DNA from: Actinoallomurus soli
Lineage (GTDB): Bacteria > Actinomycetota > Actinomycetes > Streptosporangiales > Streptosporangiaceae
Direction of reading: 5' to 3'
Assembly: GCF_024055715.1 (NCBI RefSeq)
Contig: NZ_JAMXMV010000003.1
Coordinates: forward strand, 434,001 to 498,000
DNA length: 64,000 nt
The translations under genes were made by a program, and so were the position numbers. Every line of letters begins with the position of its first letter. Position 1 is the stretch's first letter. This document shows positions 35,224-43,521 of the stretch, in pieces. The notes under the pieces are model-generated. The model was not told the origin of the DNA. It saw only the letters and a program-made list of their open reading frames with translations, and did no database searches.

Positions 35224-36279
35224 ATGGGTGTCACAGCCGAGGACGTCATCACGTCGGCACCGAGTTCGTACGGCGCGTTGTGCGCGGTGAACGCCGCGAG
35301 CCTGTGGTGGCCGGCGGCGCTGCTCATCCCCGTCTTCGGCGCGGCCGTCTCCGATCCGGCTCAGATCTGGCACCTCGGTGCCCGGTGCTGGAAGATCGCC
35401 GGCCACGTCCGCTCGGCGTCGGACGAGATGACGTCGGCCGTGAAGAGCTGCGCGGATGAGTTCCACTGGAACGAGAAGGGCAAGGACGCCTTCATGGCGA
35501 CCCGCGTGATGCCCTACCAGTCGGCGCTGCGGGACGCCGCCGGCAATTTCGACGCCCTCGGTGTAACGCTCGCGGTGACCGCGGCCGGGTACACCGGCCT
35601 CGGCCTGCTCTCCGCGACGGTCGGATCGGCGCTCCTCACCACCGTCACCGCGGGCGCGCTCGCCGGCGTGGCCGCGCCGGAGACCGCTCTGATCACCAAC
35701 GCCAGGATCGCGCAGATCATGAAGGTCGTCCTGAACGCGCTGCGCACGATCGCCCGGTACAACGCCAAGGCGACGAAGGCGATCGTGACGGTCCTCCAAC
35801 GCCAGGAGCTCAGTGCGCGCGGCATCCTCGCGCTCGGCGCGGCGGGCTCGGTCGGCGTCGACTTCGCCGGCTCGCCGTGGGCGATGAACCGCGTCGTCGA
35901 CGACGTGCAGTGGCCGAAGGAGCTCCCCGCCGGCGCCGCCGTCCCCTCGGGGTACGAGGCCGCCACCGCCGACCAGCGCAACGCCCTGAAGCAGATCCGC
36001 CCCGAGTCGATCGTGGCGCTCGCCAAGCGGCTGGACGCGACCGCGGACGTCGAACTCGACGCCGCCTGCAAGGAGGCGTCCGATCTCCACGTGGGCCTGC
36101 CCGGATTCGGCGTGTGCGGCATCCCGGTCGACCACGTCTTCAAGTCGGCGCGCGACAAGGCGATGGACCAGCTCACCGCCGCCCGCGACACCCCGGGGAC
36201 CTGGCTGCCGGGCCTGCGGACCAACGCCGGGAACTGGGTCACCGCCGAGCACCGCTTCCCGATCAGGATCGAGCACTGA
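35224..36279 (+). CDS. WXG100-like protein with hydrophobic core
   Basis: A 351-residue protein. The N-terminal part resembles a WXG100 helical hairpin (IAGHVRSASDEMTSAV, then FHWNEKGKDAF, which matches WxG..AF) with a preceding hydrophobic stretch WWPAALLIPVFGAAV. Further small-residue hydrophobic segments lie at about 110-165. The C-terminal half is soluble with no motif I know. It begins an operon with an unknown protein and a J-domain protein, so export or membrane assembly is plausible. Confidence 0.6.
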   Translation: MGVTAEDVITSAPSSYGALCAVNAASLWWPAALLIPVFGAAVSDPAQIWHLGARCWKIAGHVRSASDEMTSAVKSCADEFHWNEKGKDAFMATRVMPYQSALRDAAGNFDALGVTLAVTAAGYTGLGLLSATVGSALLTTVTAGALAGVAAPETALITNARIAQIMKVVLNALRTIARYNAKATKAIVTVLQRQELSARGILALGAAGSVGVDFAGSPWAMNRVVDDVQWPKELPAGAAVPSGYEAATADQRNALKQIRPESIVALAKRLDATADVELDAACKEASDLHVGLPGFGVCGIPVDHVFKSARDKAMDQLTAARDTPGTWLPGLRTNAGNWVTAEHRFPIRIEH

Positions 36280-36366
36280 GGCCGAGGTCGAGCGGCTGCC
36301 CCGCGCGGCGGATGCTCGACATAATGAGGTCAACCCTCGGCAGGAAGTGGTCAGGAGGCTCGGCGC

Positions 36367-37113
36367 GTGAACTCGTCGTTTCCCGTCCCCGCTGATCCCA
36401 GGCGTCCGGCACCGCGGCGCGGTGGCGGGCTGGAGCCCTCCTCCCCCGGCGGCGCCGCTCCCCTGCACCAGGCCGCGGACATGGGCCTGGACTCCGGCGA
36501 GAAGCTCCGCCAGGAGTGCTGGGAGATGATCGGCGGGCGCACCCGAGAACGGCTGATGGAGCTGGCTGGCGGCGTCATCGACTGGTTCGCCCGGCGTGAC
36601 CGTTCCAGCCTGGACGGCCGGCCGTACGCCGTGGTGTTCGGCGACCGGGGGCTGACGATCGCCGAGCCGCGGATCAACACCGAGCACCGCCCGGTCTACG
36701 CCATCTCGGCGTTCCTGTTCGAGCCCGGCTCGCTCCGGCACGTGCCCGTGGACCACCGGCCGCCGCCGCACACTCCCATGGCCGGTCCTGCCCTCGCGTC
36801 CGGGCCGCGCCCGCCGACCGCGCCCGTCGCCGGCCTCGACTCGGCCGACCGCGGCCTGCTCGGCAACCTGCCGCCCCGCGCCCAGGAGCTGCTGCAGACG
36901 CCGTTCACGTCCGGGCAGCGCGTGCTGCGCTGCCACTGGGCGTACGAAGGGTTCGAGCACCACCTGAACATGTTCATGGTCTGCCTGGCCGGGGCGCGCG
37001 ACGTCACCGTCGCGTCCGGCACCAAGGTGATCCCGGCGGGACACTCCGACGCGACCGCGCACTGGTCGCTGACGTGCTACCGGGCCTCGGTGGCACGCCG
37101 GATCGGCAAGTGA
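36367..37113 (+). CDS. Protein of unknown function in WXG/J-domain operon
   Basis: A 248-residue protein from GTG 36367 with GGAGG upstream. The first 35 residues are Pro/Gly/Arg-rich. The rest is a soluble domain with AVVFGDRGLTIAEPRINTEH, VLRCHWAYEGFEHHLNMFM and a C-terminal basic end. No signal peptide and no family recognised. Its stop and the next start overlap (TGATG), so it is made together with the J-domain protein. Confidence 0.7.
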   Translation: MNSSFPVPADPRRPAPRRGGGLEPSSPGGAAPLHQAADMGLDSGEKLRQECWEMIGGRTRERLMELAGGVIDWFARRDRSSLDGRPYAVVFGDRGLTIAEPRINTEHRPVYAISAFLFEPGSLRHVPVDHRPPPHTPMAGPALASGPRPPTAPVAGLDSADRGLLGNLPPRAQELLQTPFTSGQRVLRCHWAYEGFEHHLNMFMVCLAGARDVTVASGTKVIPAGHSDATAHWSLTCYRASVARRIGK

Positions 37114-38048
37114 TGTCGGCGGACTTCGCCGAACTCGCGGGGCACGACGCGTACGACCTGCTCGGTGTGGACGCGGACGCCACTCCGGCGGAGATCCGCC
37201 AGGCGTTCCGCGCGCTGGCCAAGGAGAACCATCCGGACCTGTTCCCCGAGCCGCGGGCCAAGGCCGCGGCGGAGGTCAGGATCCGGCTGCTGAACGCCGC
37301 CCGCGACGTCCTGCAGCACCGCCGGGCCGACTACGACGCCTTCCGCTCCGCGCCGTACGACCTCGACGACGAGTTCGAGGACACCGAGATCGTCGATGAT
37401 CCCTGGGCCGACGCGGCTCCGGGCGCCCCGCCTCCGCCGGATCCCTGGGCGAACGCCGGCGTCGGCCCGGTGGCTCCCCCGGATCCGTGGGAGACGACCG
37501 AACCCCGCCGTCCTCCTCCCCCACCGCCCTTCCCGCCCCCGCCGCCTCCCCGCCCGATCTTCAACCGGTCCGTACGGCGGCGATCCTCGCCGCTGGCGAG
37601 AATCGGGATCGGGTGTTCGGTGACGTGGGGGATCGTGTGGCTCGGCGCAATCCTGATCGTCCTGCTCGCGGCCGTCCTCCCCGATCACGGCCCGCAGCCG
37701 TCGGTGGCCGTCCCGGCCCGGTTCGCGGGCACGTGGGCGGGGACGGTGCAGGACGTGGCGAAGCGGCACGACGACGGCGAGCCGGTCCGCTGGAAGGCCG
37801 AGGTCACGCTGAAGAACGGCCGGCACAACGGCAAGGTCCGCTATCTCGACGGCAAGTGCTCGGGAACCGCGGTGCCGCTCGCCTTCGGCCATGACCGGCT
37901 GACGGTGAACACCGTGTTCGGGTCGTCGCAGACCGGATGCGACGTCGGCGACATGCACCTCGCCGTGCGCAAGAACGGCCGGCTCGACCTGTCCTACCTC
38001 GACAAGAACGGCAAAGTGACGGCGTCGGGCGTGCTGACCCGGCGCTGA
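37113..38048 (+). CDS. Membrane-anchored J-domain protein
   Basis: A 311-residue protein. Residues about 8-70 are a J domain (AYDLLGVDADATPAEIRQAF, HPD in KENHPDLFPEP), able to stimulate an Hsp70. A Pro-rich linker follows with DPWA-type repeats (DDPWADA, PDPWANAG, PDPWETT). One transmembrane helix lies at about 185-207, and the outer domain of about 100 residues carries two cysteines (GKCSGT, TGCDVG), like the extracytoplasmic domain of some actinomycete kinases. ATG 37113 is inside the previous stop. It may couple cytoplasmic chaperone work to an external signal. Confidence 0.85.
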   Translation: MSADFAELAGHDAYDLLGVDADATPAEIRQAFRALAKENHPDLFPEPRAKAAAEVRIRLLNAARDVLQHRRADYDAFRSAPYDLDDEFEDTEIVDDPWADAAPGAPPPPDPWANAGVGPVAPPDPWETTEPRRPPPPPPFPPPPPPRPIFNRSVRRRSSPLARIGIGCSVTWGIVWLGAILIVLLAAVLPDHGPQPSVAVPARFAGTWAGTVQDVAKRHDDGEPVRWKAEVTLKNGRHNGKVRYLDGKCSGTAVPLAFGHDRLTVNTVFGSSQTGCDVGDMHLAVRKNGRLDLSYLDKNGKVTASGVLTRR

Positions 38049-38056
38049 ACCCCTCG

Positions 38057-38079
38057 GAAGGTCCCTTGACGGGGCCTTC
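38057..38079 (+). terminator. Hairpin terminator of the J-domain operon
   Basis: A 9-bp stem (GAAGGTCCC / GGGGCCTTC, one T-G wobble) with loop TTGAC begins eight bases after the stop. A diverged copy with the same TGACGGGGCC core sits in the duplicated mosaic at about 40032-40053. Confidence 0.65.
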
Positions 38080-38128
38080 GTACGCGTCGATTATTAACCT
38101 ACTCGTTTTAGAACAAGGTGGTTATGAA

Positions 38129-38524
38129 GTGCCCGACGATCGGATCAGCCTCGTCTTCGCGGCGCTGGCGGACCCCACCCGGCGCGCGATCCTGACGCGG
38201 CTGACCCAGGGCGACGCGACCGTGGCCGAGCTGGCCGCGCCGTTCGACGTGTCCCAGCCCGCGATCTCCCGGCACCTGAAGGTGCTGGAGAACGCCGGGC
38301 TGATCTCCCGTACCCGCCGCGCGACGGCCCGGCTCAGCCACCTGGAGGCCGAGCCGCTCCGCGAGGTGACCGCCTGGCTGGCCCGCTACCAGCGGTTCTG
38401 GGACGAGAGCCACGAGCGGCTGGACGAGCTGCTCGCGGCGCTGCAGGGACGAGACCCGGAGGGCCGCGCCGACGCGGCCCCGACGAACGGAGCCGACGAT
38501 GGCCAAGACCGAGATCACCGCTGA
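38129..38524 (+). CDS. ArsR-family transcriptional regulator
   Basis: A 131-residue winged-helix repressor: ISLVFAALADPTRRAILTRL, recognition helix in FDVSQPAISRHLKVLENAGL, wing RTRRATARLSHLEAE. GTG 38129 with AAGGTGG seven bases upstream is chosen. The leader is AT-rich, with a TAACC...GGTTA inverted repeat at 38095-38124 that may be its operator. The 3' end overlaps the AHSA1-like gene by 26 bp, the usual ArsR/SRPBCC pair. Confidence 0.9.
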   Translation: MPDDRISLVFAALADPTRRAILTRLTQGDATVAELAAPFDVSQPAISRHLKVLENAGLISRTRRATARLSHLEAEPLREVTAWLARYQRFWDESHERLDELLAALQGRDPEGRADAAPTNGADDGQDRDHR

Positions 38525-38981
38525 GCCCGGCATCCCGCAGATCGTCATTACCCGCGAGTTCGAGGCGCCACGTGACCTGGTGTTCCGCGCGTACATCGAC
38601 CCGGAGCTCATCGTGCGCTGGCTGGGCCCGCGCCGCCTGACCACGCGCTTCGAGTACCACGAGCCGCGCGACGGCGGCCGCTGGCGCTACGTCAGCACCA
38701 GCCCCGCTGGGGACGAGCACGGCTTCCACGGCGTCTTCCACGGCACGCCGTCGGTGGACGGCGGCATCGTGCAGACCTTCGAGTACGAGGGCATGCCCGG
38801 CCACGTCGCGCTGGAGACGGTGACGTTCGAGGAGACCGGCGGCCGGACCCTGGTGCGGTCGGTCTCCTGCTTCCCGTCGGTCGAGTATCGCGACGACATG
38901 ATCGCGTCCGGTGCGGAGTACGGCATCCGGGAGGGCGACGAGCGCCTCACCGAGCTCCTCGCCGAGCTCCAGGGCCGCTGA
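38499..38981 (+). CDS. AHSA1-like SRPBCC protein
   Basis: A 160-residue START-fold protein: IVITREFEAPRDLVFRAYID at the N-terminus, WLGPRRLTTRFEYHEPRDGG and the C-terminal helix GDERLTELLAELQGR. It is the ligand-binding partner of the overlapping ArsR gene. A 126-bp copy of its 3' end occurs at 40055-40180. Confidence 0.9.
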   Translation: MAKTEITAEPGIPQIVITREFEAPRDLVFRAYIDPELIVRWLGPRRLTTRFEYHEPRDGGRWRYVSTSPAGDEHGFHGVFHGTPSVDGGIVQTFEYEGMPGHVALETVTFEETGGRTLVRSVSCFPSVEYRDDMIASGAEYGIREGDERLTELLAELQGR

Positions 38982-38995
38982 ACGGGAGGGGCGGA

Positions 38996-39784
38996 ATGCC
39001 GGCGGAGACGAACACCGTCATCCATACGGACGGCGGGATGTTGACGGGAAGGAACGCCATCGTCTACGGGGGCGGCGGGATGATCGGGGGCGCGGTCGCG
39101 CGGGCCTTCGCCCGCGAAGGGGCGCGCGTCCACCTCGTCGGGCGGACCGCCGCGACACTGGAGGCGGCGGCCGAGCGGATCCGGGCGGCGGGCGGCGCGG
39201 CCGAGACGGCGGTGTTCGACGCGCTCGACGCGCGGGCCGTCGACGAGCACGCCGACGCGGTCGCCGCGGCCTTCGGGAGCCTGGACGTCTCGTTCAACGT
39301 CATCGCGCACGGGGACGTCCAGGGCACCCCGCTCGCCGAGATGTCCCTGGAGGACTTCGAACGGCCCGTCGTGACCGCGGTTCGCACGACGTTCCTGACC
39401 GCCCGGGCGGCGGCGCGGCACATGACGCGGCAGCGCTCGGGCGTGATCCTGCTGTTCGGCGGGTACGGCCCGCCGACGCCCCGCCTCGGCGGGCTGCAGG
39501 TCGCGTTCGGCGCGCTGGAGTCGCTGCGGGGGGCGCTGGCCTGCGAGCTCGGCCCGGACGGCGTGCGCGTCGTCACCCTGCGGACCGGCGGGATCCCCGA
39601 GACCCTGCCGGAGGGCTTCGAGGGCCGCGAGACGATCACCGGCGCCATCGAGGGCCGCACGATGCTCGGCCGCGCGGCCACCCTGGAAGACGTCGGGAAC
39701 GCCGCCGCCTTCGCCGCCTCCGACCTGGCCCGTACGATCACCGGCTCGGCGATCAACATCAGCTGCGGCGCGATCCCCGACTGA
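38996..39784 (+). CDS. SDR-like oxidoreductase lacking the YxxxK site
   Basis: A 262-residue Rossmann protein: VYGGGGMIGGAVARAFAREG is the cofactor loop and FNVIAHGDVQG takes the place of NNAG. Where the catalytic YxxxK is expected the protein reads LFGGYGPPTPRLGGLQVAFG, with no Tyr-x3-Lys. It may therefore be a divergent or non-catalytic SDR. It lies 14 bp after the AHSA1 gene, probably in the same operon. A decayed 3' fragment is found at 41293-41390. Confidence 0.8.
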   Translation: MPAETNTVIHTDGGMLTGRNAIVYGGGGMIGGAVARAFAREGARVHLVGRTAATLEAAAERIRAAGGAAETAVFDALDARAVDEHADAVAAAFGSLDVSFNVIAHGDVQGTPLAEMSLEDFERPVVTAVRTTFLTARAAARHMTRQRSGVILLFGGYGPPTPRLGGLQVAFGALESLRGALACELGPDGVRVVTLRTGGIPETLPEGFEGRETITGAIEGRTMLGRAATLEDVGNAAAFAASDLARTITGSAINISCGAIPD

Positions 39785-40004
39785 GCGGCCCCCCGTCGTA
39801 CCGCAGGGTGACGCCCGAACCGGCTCCGCAGGGTGACGCGGCGGCGGGAGGCGCCTCCATAACCTGACCGCGCCCTCATCGCCGACGCGAAGGAGCGCCA
39901 TCGTGCGCAGGAAGATCGTTCTCCGGGCCACGGCCACGGCCGCCGCCGCGACACTCGCGGCGGCGACCGCCGCACCGCAGGCCCGGGCCGCGGACACGGC
40001 GACG
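39772..40004 (+). repeat. Direct repeat, copy A (upstream region and signal peptide of the S41 gene)
   Basis: This 233-bp block is almost identical to 41382-41615 (one inserted A early in copy B). It includes the SDR stop codon, an intergenic region, the ribosome site AAGGAG and the first about 30 codons of an S41-type protease signal peptide. At 40004 the open frame runs into a copy of the J-domain gene's last codons (GGCGTGCTGACCC) and stops, so this copy is non-functional. Confidence 0.9.
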
Positions 40005-40054
40005 GGCGTGCTGACCCCGCGCTGAATCCTCGGAGGGCCCCTGACGGGGCCTCC

Positions 40055-40180
40055 CTGCGGTCGGTCTCCGGCTTACGGTCGGTCGAGGACCGCGACGGGA
40101 TGGTCGCGTCCGGCGCGGAGTACGGCATCCGCGAGCCCGACGAGCGCCTTACGGAGCTCCTCGGCCTGCCCAAAGGGTGA
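40055..40180 (+). pseudogene. 3'-end fragment of the AHSA1-like gene
   Basis: The segment matches the end of 38499-38981: CTGCGGTCGGTCTCC, then GCGGAGTACGGCATCCGCGA, ending in TGA at 40178-40180. It has no start and is preceded by a copy of the J-domain 3' end and terminator (about 40005-40053). It is a remnant of a tandem duplication. Confidence 0.85.
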
Positions 40181-40423
40181 TCAGGCTCCAGGCAGAATGA
40201 CATCGTGGAAAACCCCGACAATTGAATTGCACACCGGCCGATAACGGCCCATGTCTTGCTATTTACGTTGGATGTTCCTGCGAATATCGTCAGTTGCGTA
40301 ATCAGCTAGGGCGGTAAGCGGGGAGGCGGACGCCGCACGAGCCACCCGCTCGGGCGACGACATCCGCGCAGGCGCAGCCGACGGTCCGCCCGAGCTGGAG
40401 ATCCGACCGACGAAAGGTCACTA
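40181..40423. other. Intergenic stretch before the secreted small protein
   Basis: No gene is visible. Part of it (40200-40310) is clearly more AT-rich than the surroundings, as is the following gene, consistent with a promoter and recently arrived DNA. Confidence 0.35.
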
Positions 40424-40918
40424 ATGCGATTCCTGCATGGCTGCATCGCTACCGGACTCATCGTTTCGGCAGCAGCCGTTAGCGTTGCCACAGCGACATC
40501 CGCAGACGCAAGTGTGTCGAAGAGTTACTGCAACCAGCGCAGTTATAAGACGGTGGTCCGCACGTACACCCGCGGCTCGAAGCATCTACCGCTGCGATGT
40601 GGCACCAGCACCTGGGGCTTCAAGCACATCACACACCGCTGGAACGCGACGTTCGACAAGACGATCGCTCTCACGATCGCACGGGGCGAGGTGGTCACCG
40701 ATCTCCAGGGTGATGGCGGCACGGCGATCTACGCACTGTTCAACAACAAGTGCGTCGAACTGTTCCGAATCATATACAATGGCGGTGCTCTTCACGGGAA
40801 GAGTCTCCGCCCGCAAGGTATCATCACCGCCTATTATCGAAGCGGTTCAGCTGTCGCACCGAACACCCTACACGCCCCCCGCTATCGCACCGACTGCCCC
40901 GTACATCAGGGGATTTAG
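40424..40918 (+). CDS. Secreted small protein, possible BECR-fold RNase toxin
   Basis: A 164-residue protein with a clear signal peptide (MRFLHGCIATGLIVSAAAVS, cleavage near ADASV) and a mature domain of about 130 residues. The pattern GFKHITHRWN, then TIALTIARG, and GIITAYYR near the C-terminus recalls Barnase/EndoU/RelE-like (BECR) toxin domains in polymorphic toxins, which show H-I...H, T...G and a late I-T-A-Y. Four cysteines may form disulfides. GC is lower than in its neighbours. The next gene, 12 bp on, could be its immunity gene. Secretion is well supported; toxin identity is an inference. Confidence 0.6.
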   Translation: MRFLHGCIATGLIVSAAAVSVATATSADASVSKSYCNQRSYKTVVRTYTRGSKHLPLRCGTSTWGFKHITHRWNATFDKTIALTIARGEVVTDLQGDGGTAIYALFNNKCVELFRIIYNGGALHGKSLRPQGIITAYYRSGSAVAPNTLHAPRYRTDCPVHQGI

Positions 40919-40930
40919 GTATTGACTCCT

Positions 40931-41245
40931 ATGCCTGAGCTACCCTTTTCATCCAAGGAATTCGCGCGTCGGCTCAGCCGGGAACTGGCGCCGCGTCCTG
41001 ACGGCATGGTGCTGTCAGTGAGCGAGCCTGTGCTGGTCGAGGAGGCCGATCGCCTCGTGCTCAGGCTGCAGATCGCCGCCCGGCCCGCGGGTGAGTTGTG
41101 GGAGCTCCGCCTCTCTCTCGATCCCGTGGACCTCGACCTCGACCCGGCCGCTTTGGTGCTGGTCCTGCGAGCGAACATCGAGGAGTGGTGGGACTGTAAG
41201 GACACCGAGCCGCACATCGCCGCTTGGGGTCACCGGATCGGCTGA
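40931..41245 (+). CDS. Small acidic protein, candidate immunity protein
   Basis: A 104-residue cytoplasmic protein (ATG 40931; a TTG nine bases earlier is possible). It is acidic and amphipathic with MVLSVSEPVLVEEADRLVLR and LSLDPVDLDLDPAALVLVL, ending NIEEWWDCKD. It has no signal peptide and no known motif. Size, charge and position right after a secreted toxin-like gene fit an immunity partner. Confidence 0.55.
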   Translation: MPELPFSSKEFARRLSRELAPRPDGMVLSVSEPVLVEEADRLVLRLQIAARPAGELWELRLSLDPVDLDLDPAALVLVLRANIEEWWDCKDTEPHIAAWGHRIG

Positions 41246-41292
41246 TCCCCCAGGCGGCCAGAACGTCCACAGCAGCGCCACGAACTCCTCAC

Positions 41293-41390
41293 GCGTTCGG
41301 TGCGCTGGAGTCGCTGCGGGGGGCGCCGGCCTGCGAGCTCGGCCCGTACGGCGTGCGCGTGGTCACCCTGCGGACCGGCGGGATCCCCGA
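41293..41390 (+). pseudogene. Internal-deletion fragment of the SDR gene
   Basis: GCGTTCGGTGCGCTGGAGTC begins a copy of 39502-39593 of the SDR gene. It then jumps directly to the gene's last codons (GATCCCCGACTGA), deleting about 180 bp. No start is present. The repeat copy B follows without a break. Confidence 0.85.
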
Positions 41391-41615
41391 CTGAGCGGAC
41401 CCCCCGTCGTACCGCAGGGTGACGCCCGAACCGGCTCCGCAGGGTGACGCGGCGGCGGGAGGCGCCTCCATAACCTGACCGCGCCCTCATCGCCGACGCG
41501 AAGGAGCGCCATCGTGCGCAGGAAGATCGTTCTCCGGGCCACGGCCACGGCCGCCGCCGCGACACTCGCGGCGGCGACCGCCGCACCGCAGGCCCGGGCC
41601 GCGGACACGGCGACG
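41382..41615 (+). repeat. Direct repeat, copy B (intact S41 gene start)
   Basis: This 234-bp copy matches 39772-40004 apart from one inserted base. Here the signal peptide continues into the full S41 gene, so copy B is the functional promoter and start. Confidence 0.9.
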
Positions 41616-42914
41616 CCGGTCGACGGAGTGTGGACGACCGACGGGTACGCCACCGTGCTGTCCATCGACCACGGCCGGATGACCGGATACGAGACGACCG
41701 CGGTGAGCTGCCTTCCCGCCTTCACCGCCGGCGCGACCGGCCCAGTGGGTTCCGAGGGCAGGGTCGCGTTCACCGATGACGACGGGGACGTGATCCGGGT
41801 GTGGCGCGACGGCCCACGCGGTCATCTCACCATCGACGGGTCGGTCGGCGTACGCGGACTGCGCCGGACCGCCGCCCTGCCGGCCCGCTGCACCCGGCCC
41901 ACGCCGAAGGACCCACGGGCGACGTTCGACGTCTTCTGGCAGGCCTTCGCCGAGAACTACCCGTTCTTCGCCGCCAAGGGCGTCGACTGGGACGCCGTAC
42001 GGCGGCGCTACCGCCCGCAGGTGACCGCGGACACCACCGGCGACCGCCTGGCCGCCATCCTGGACGAGATGATCGCGCCGCTGCACGACGCGCACACCAT
42101 GCTGATCGCCGACGGCAGGCGCTACTTCCACATCCGGCCCGGCACGACCCTGCCCTCGCCGGACTACGACGCGCGCATCAAGGCGTTCATCGCGAAGCGG
42201 GACACGCCGCTGCGGGACTTCGCGCAGGGCCGGATCTCCTACGCCGACCTGCCCGGCGGCCTCGGCTACCTGCGGATCTCCGGCTTCGGCGGCTACACCG
42301 ACGAGGACACGTACGCGGCGAACGCGGCCGAGCTGGACCGCACGCTCGACGCCGTGCTCACCCCCGCCCGGACGAGCGGGCCCACCGCCCTGCGCGGGCT
42401 CATCATCGACCTGCGCGTCAACGGCGGCGGCTCCGACGAGCTCGGCCTGCGGATCGCCTCCCGCCTCACCGGCCGCCCCTACACGGCGTACGCCAAGCGG
42501 GTCCGCAACGACCCGGAGAACCCGGCGGGATTCACCCGGCCGCAGCCGATCCGCGTGCGCCCCGCCGACGCGCCCGTCTACCGGGGCCCCGTGGCACTGC
42601 TCACCGGCGGCTCGACCGTCAGCGCCGGGGAGACGTTCACCCAGGCGCTCATGGACCGCTCGCCCCGGCCCGTCCGGATCGGCGCGAACACCCAGGGCGT
42701 CTTCTCCGACATCCTCGACCGGAAACTGCCCAACGGCTGGGCCTTCGGGCTGCCCGACGAGGAGTTCCTGACGCGGACCGGCCGGACCTTCGACGGCCCC
42801 GGAATCCCGCCGGACATCCGCACCCCGGTCTTCACCGACGCCGAACTGGCCGAGGGCCGCGACTCCGCGTTCGACCGCGCCGTGGCGCTGCTGTCCGGGC
42901 GCGCCGTGCGCTAA
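41514..42914 (+). CDS. Secreted S41-family (C-terminal-processing type) protease
   Basis: A 466-residue exported protease. GTG 41514 with AAGGAG upstream opens a signal peptide (core TATAAAATLAAATAAPQARA). The catalytic S41 core is in the second half: LIIDLRVNGGGSDELGLRIA and LLTGGSTVSAGETFTQALMD, whose VSAGE holds the nucleophile serine at about residue 370. The motif RIGANTQGVFSDILDRKLPN follows. The N-terminal part (about 40-130) is a small beta domain, and no PDZ domain is obvious. Its start region is duplicated at 39772-40004. Confidence 0.9.
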   Translation: MRRKIVLRATATAAAATLAAATAAPQARAADTATPVDGVWTTDGYATVLSIDHGRMTGYETTAVSCLPAFTAGATGPVGSEGRVAFTDDDGDVIRVWRDGPRGHLTIDGSVGVRGLRRTAALPARCTRPTPKDPRATFDVFWQAFAENYPFFAAKGVDWDAVRRRYRPQVTADTTGDRLAAILDEMIAPLHDAHTMLIADGRRYFHIRPGTTLPSPDYDARIKAFIAKRDTPLRDFAQGRISYADLPGGLGYLRISGFGGYTDEDTYAANAAELDRTLDAVLTPARTSGPTALRGLIIDLRVNGGGSDELGLRIASRLTGRPYTAYAKRVRNDPENPAGFTRPQPIRVRPADAPVYRGPVALLTGGSTVSAGETFTQALMDRSPRPVRIGANTQGVFSDILDRKLPNGWAFGLPDEEFLTRTGRTFDGPGIPPDIRTPVFTDAELAEGRDSAFDRAVALLSGRAVR

Positions 42915-42945
42915 CCTGCCGGGGTCCATCGATCCGGGAGAGGGC

Positions 42946-43521
42946 ATGGCGCGCCGACTGCTGCTGGGCGTCTCCGTGGCGGTGGTCCTGGCGCTCCTCG
43001 CCGCCGTCTGGGCGACCGGCGGCCTGCGGGCCGCGACCCGGCCGCGTACGCGACCGCCGGGCGCGCTCGTCGACCTCGGCCGGTACACCGTCCGCGTGAC
43101 CGACGCGGCGCTGGTCCACCGGCGGCAGAACGGCGTCCTGCTGCTCACCGTGACGCTGCAGGTGACCAGCGAGGACCGTACGTCCGTCCTCCTGAGCGAC
43201 TTCACGGTCAACGCGATCTCCCTGGCGACCGCCGGCGGTCCTTCGCCCAGGGCGGCCATGGCGCAGGGGTCGAGCCAGGGGGCGGACACGAACATGCTTC
43301 CACCGCACGTGCCGTTCACGGTCGCGCTGACGTACGTCATGCCGCGCGGCAGCGTCGTACCGCCGGGTTTCCACGCCCGCCTCGAGATGTGGCGCTACGA
43401 CCACCGGGAGGACTTCTTCTACGGTCACGTGGTCTGGGTGTCGCGCAAGCCCGTCGGCTCGAACGCGAAGGATCCGGGCGAGTTCGCCGTTCCGCTGACG
43501 CTGCGCCGGGAGGAGGAGTGA
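42946..43521 (+). CDS. Membrane-anchored protein, unknown function (first of three)
   Basis: A 191-residue protein: one N-terminal transmembrane helix or uncleaved signal (LLLGVSVAVVLALLAAVWAT), then an outer beta domain with YTVRVTDAALVHRRQNGVLL and LTVTLQVTSEDRTSVLLSD, similar in style to DUF4352-like immunoglobulin folds. It starts 31 bp after the S41 gene and overlaps the next gene. Confidence 0.7.
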   Translation: MARRLLLGVSVAVVLALLAAVWATGGLRAATRPRTRPPGALVDLGRYTVRVTDAALVHRRQNGVLLLTVTLQVTSEDRTSVLLSDFTVNAISLATAGGPSPRAAMAQGSSQGADTNMLPPHVPFTVALTYVMPRGSVVPPGFHARLEMWRYDHREDFFYGHVVWVSRKPVGSNAKDPGEFAVPLTLRREEE

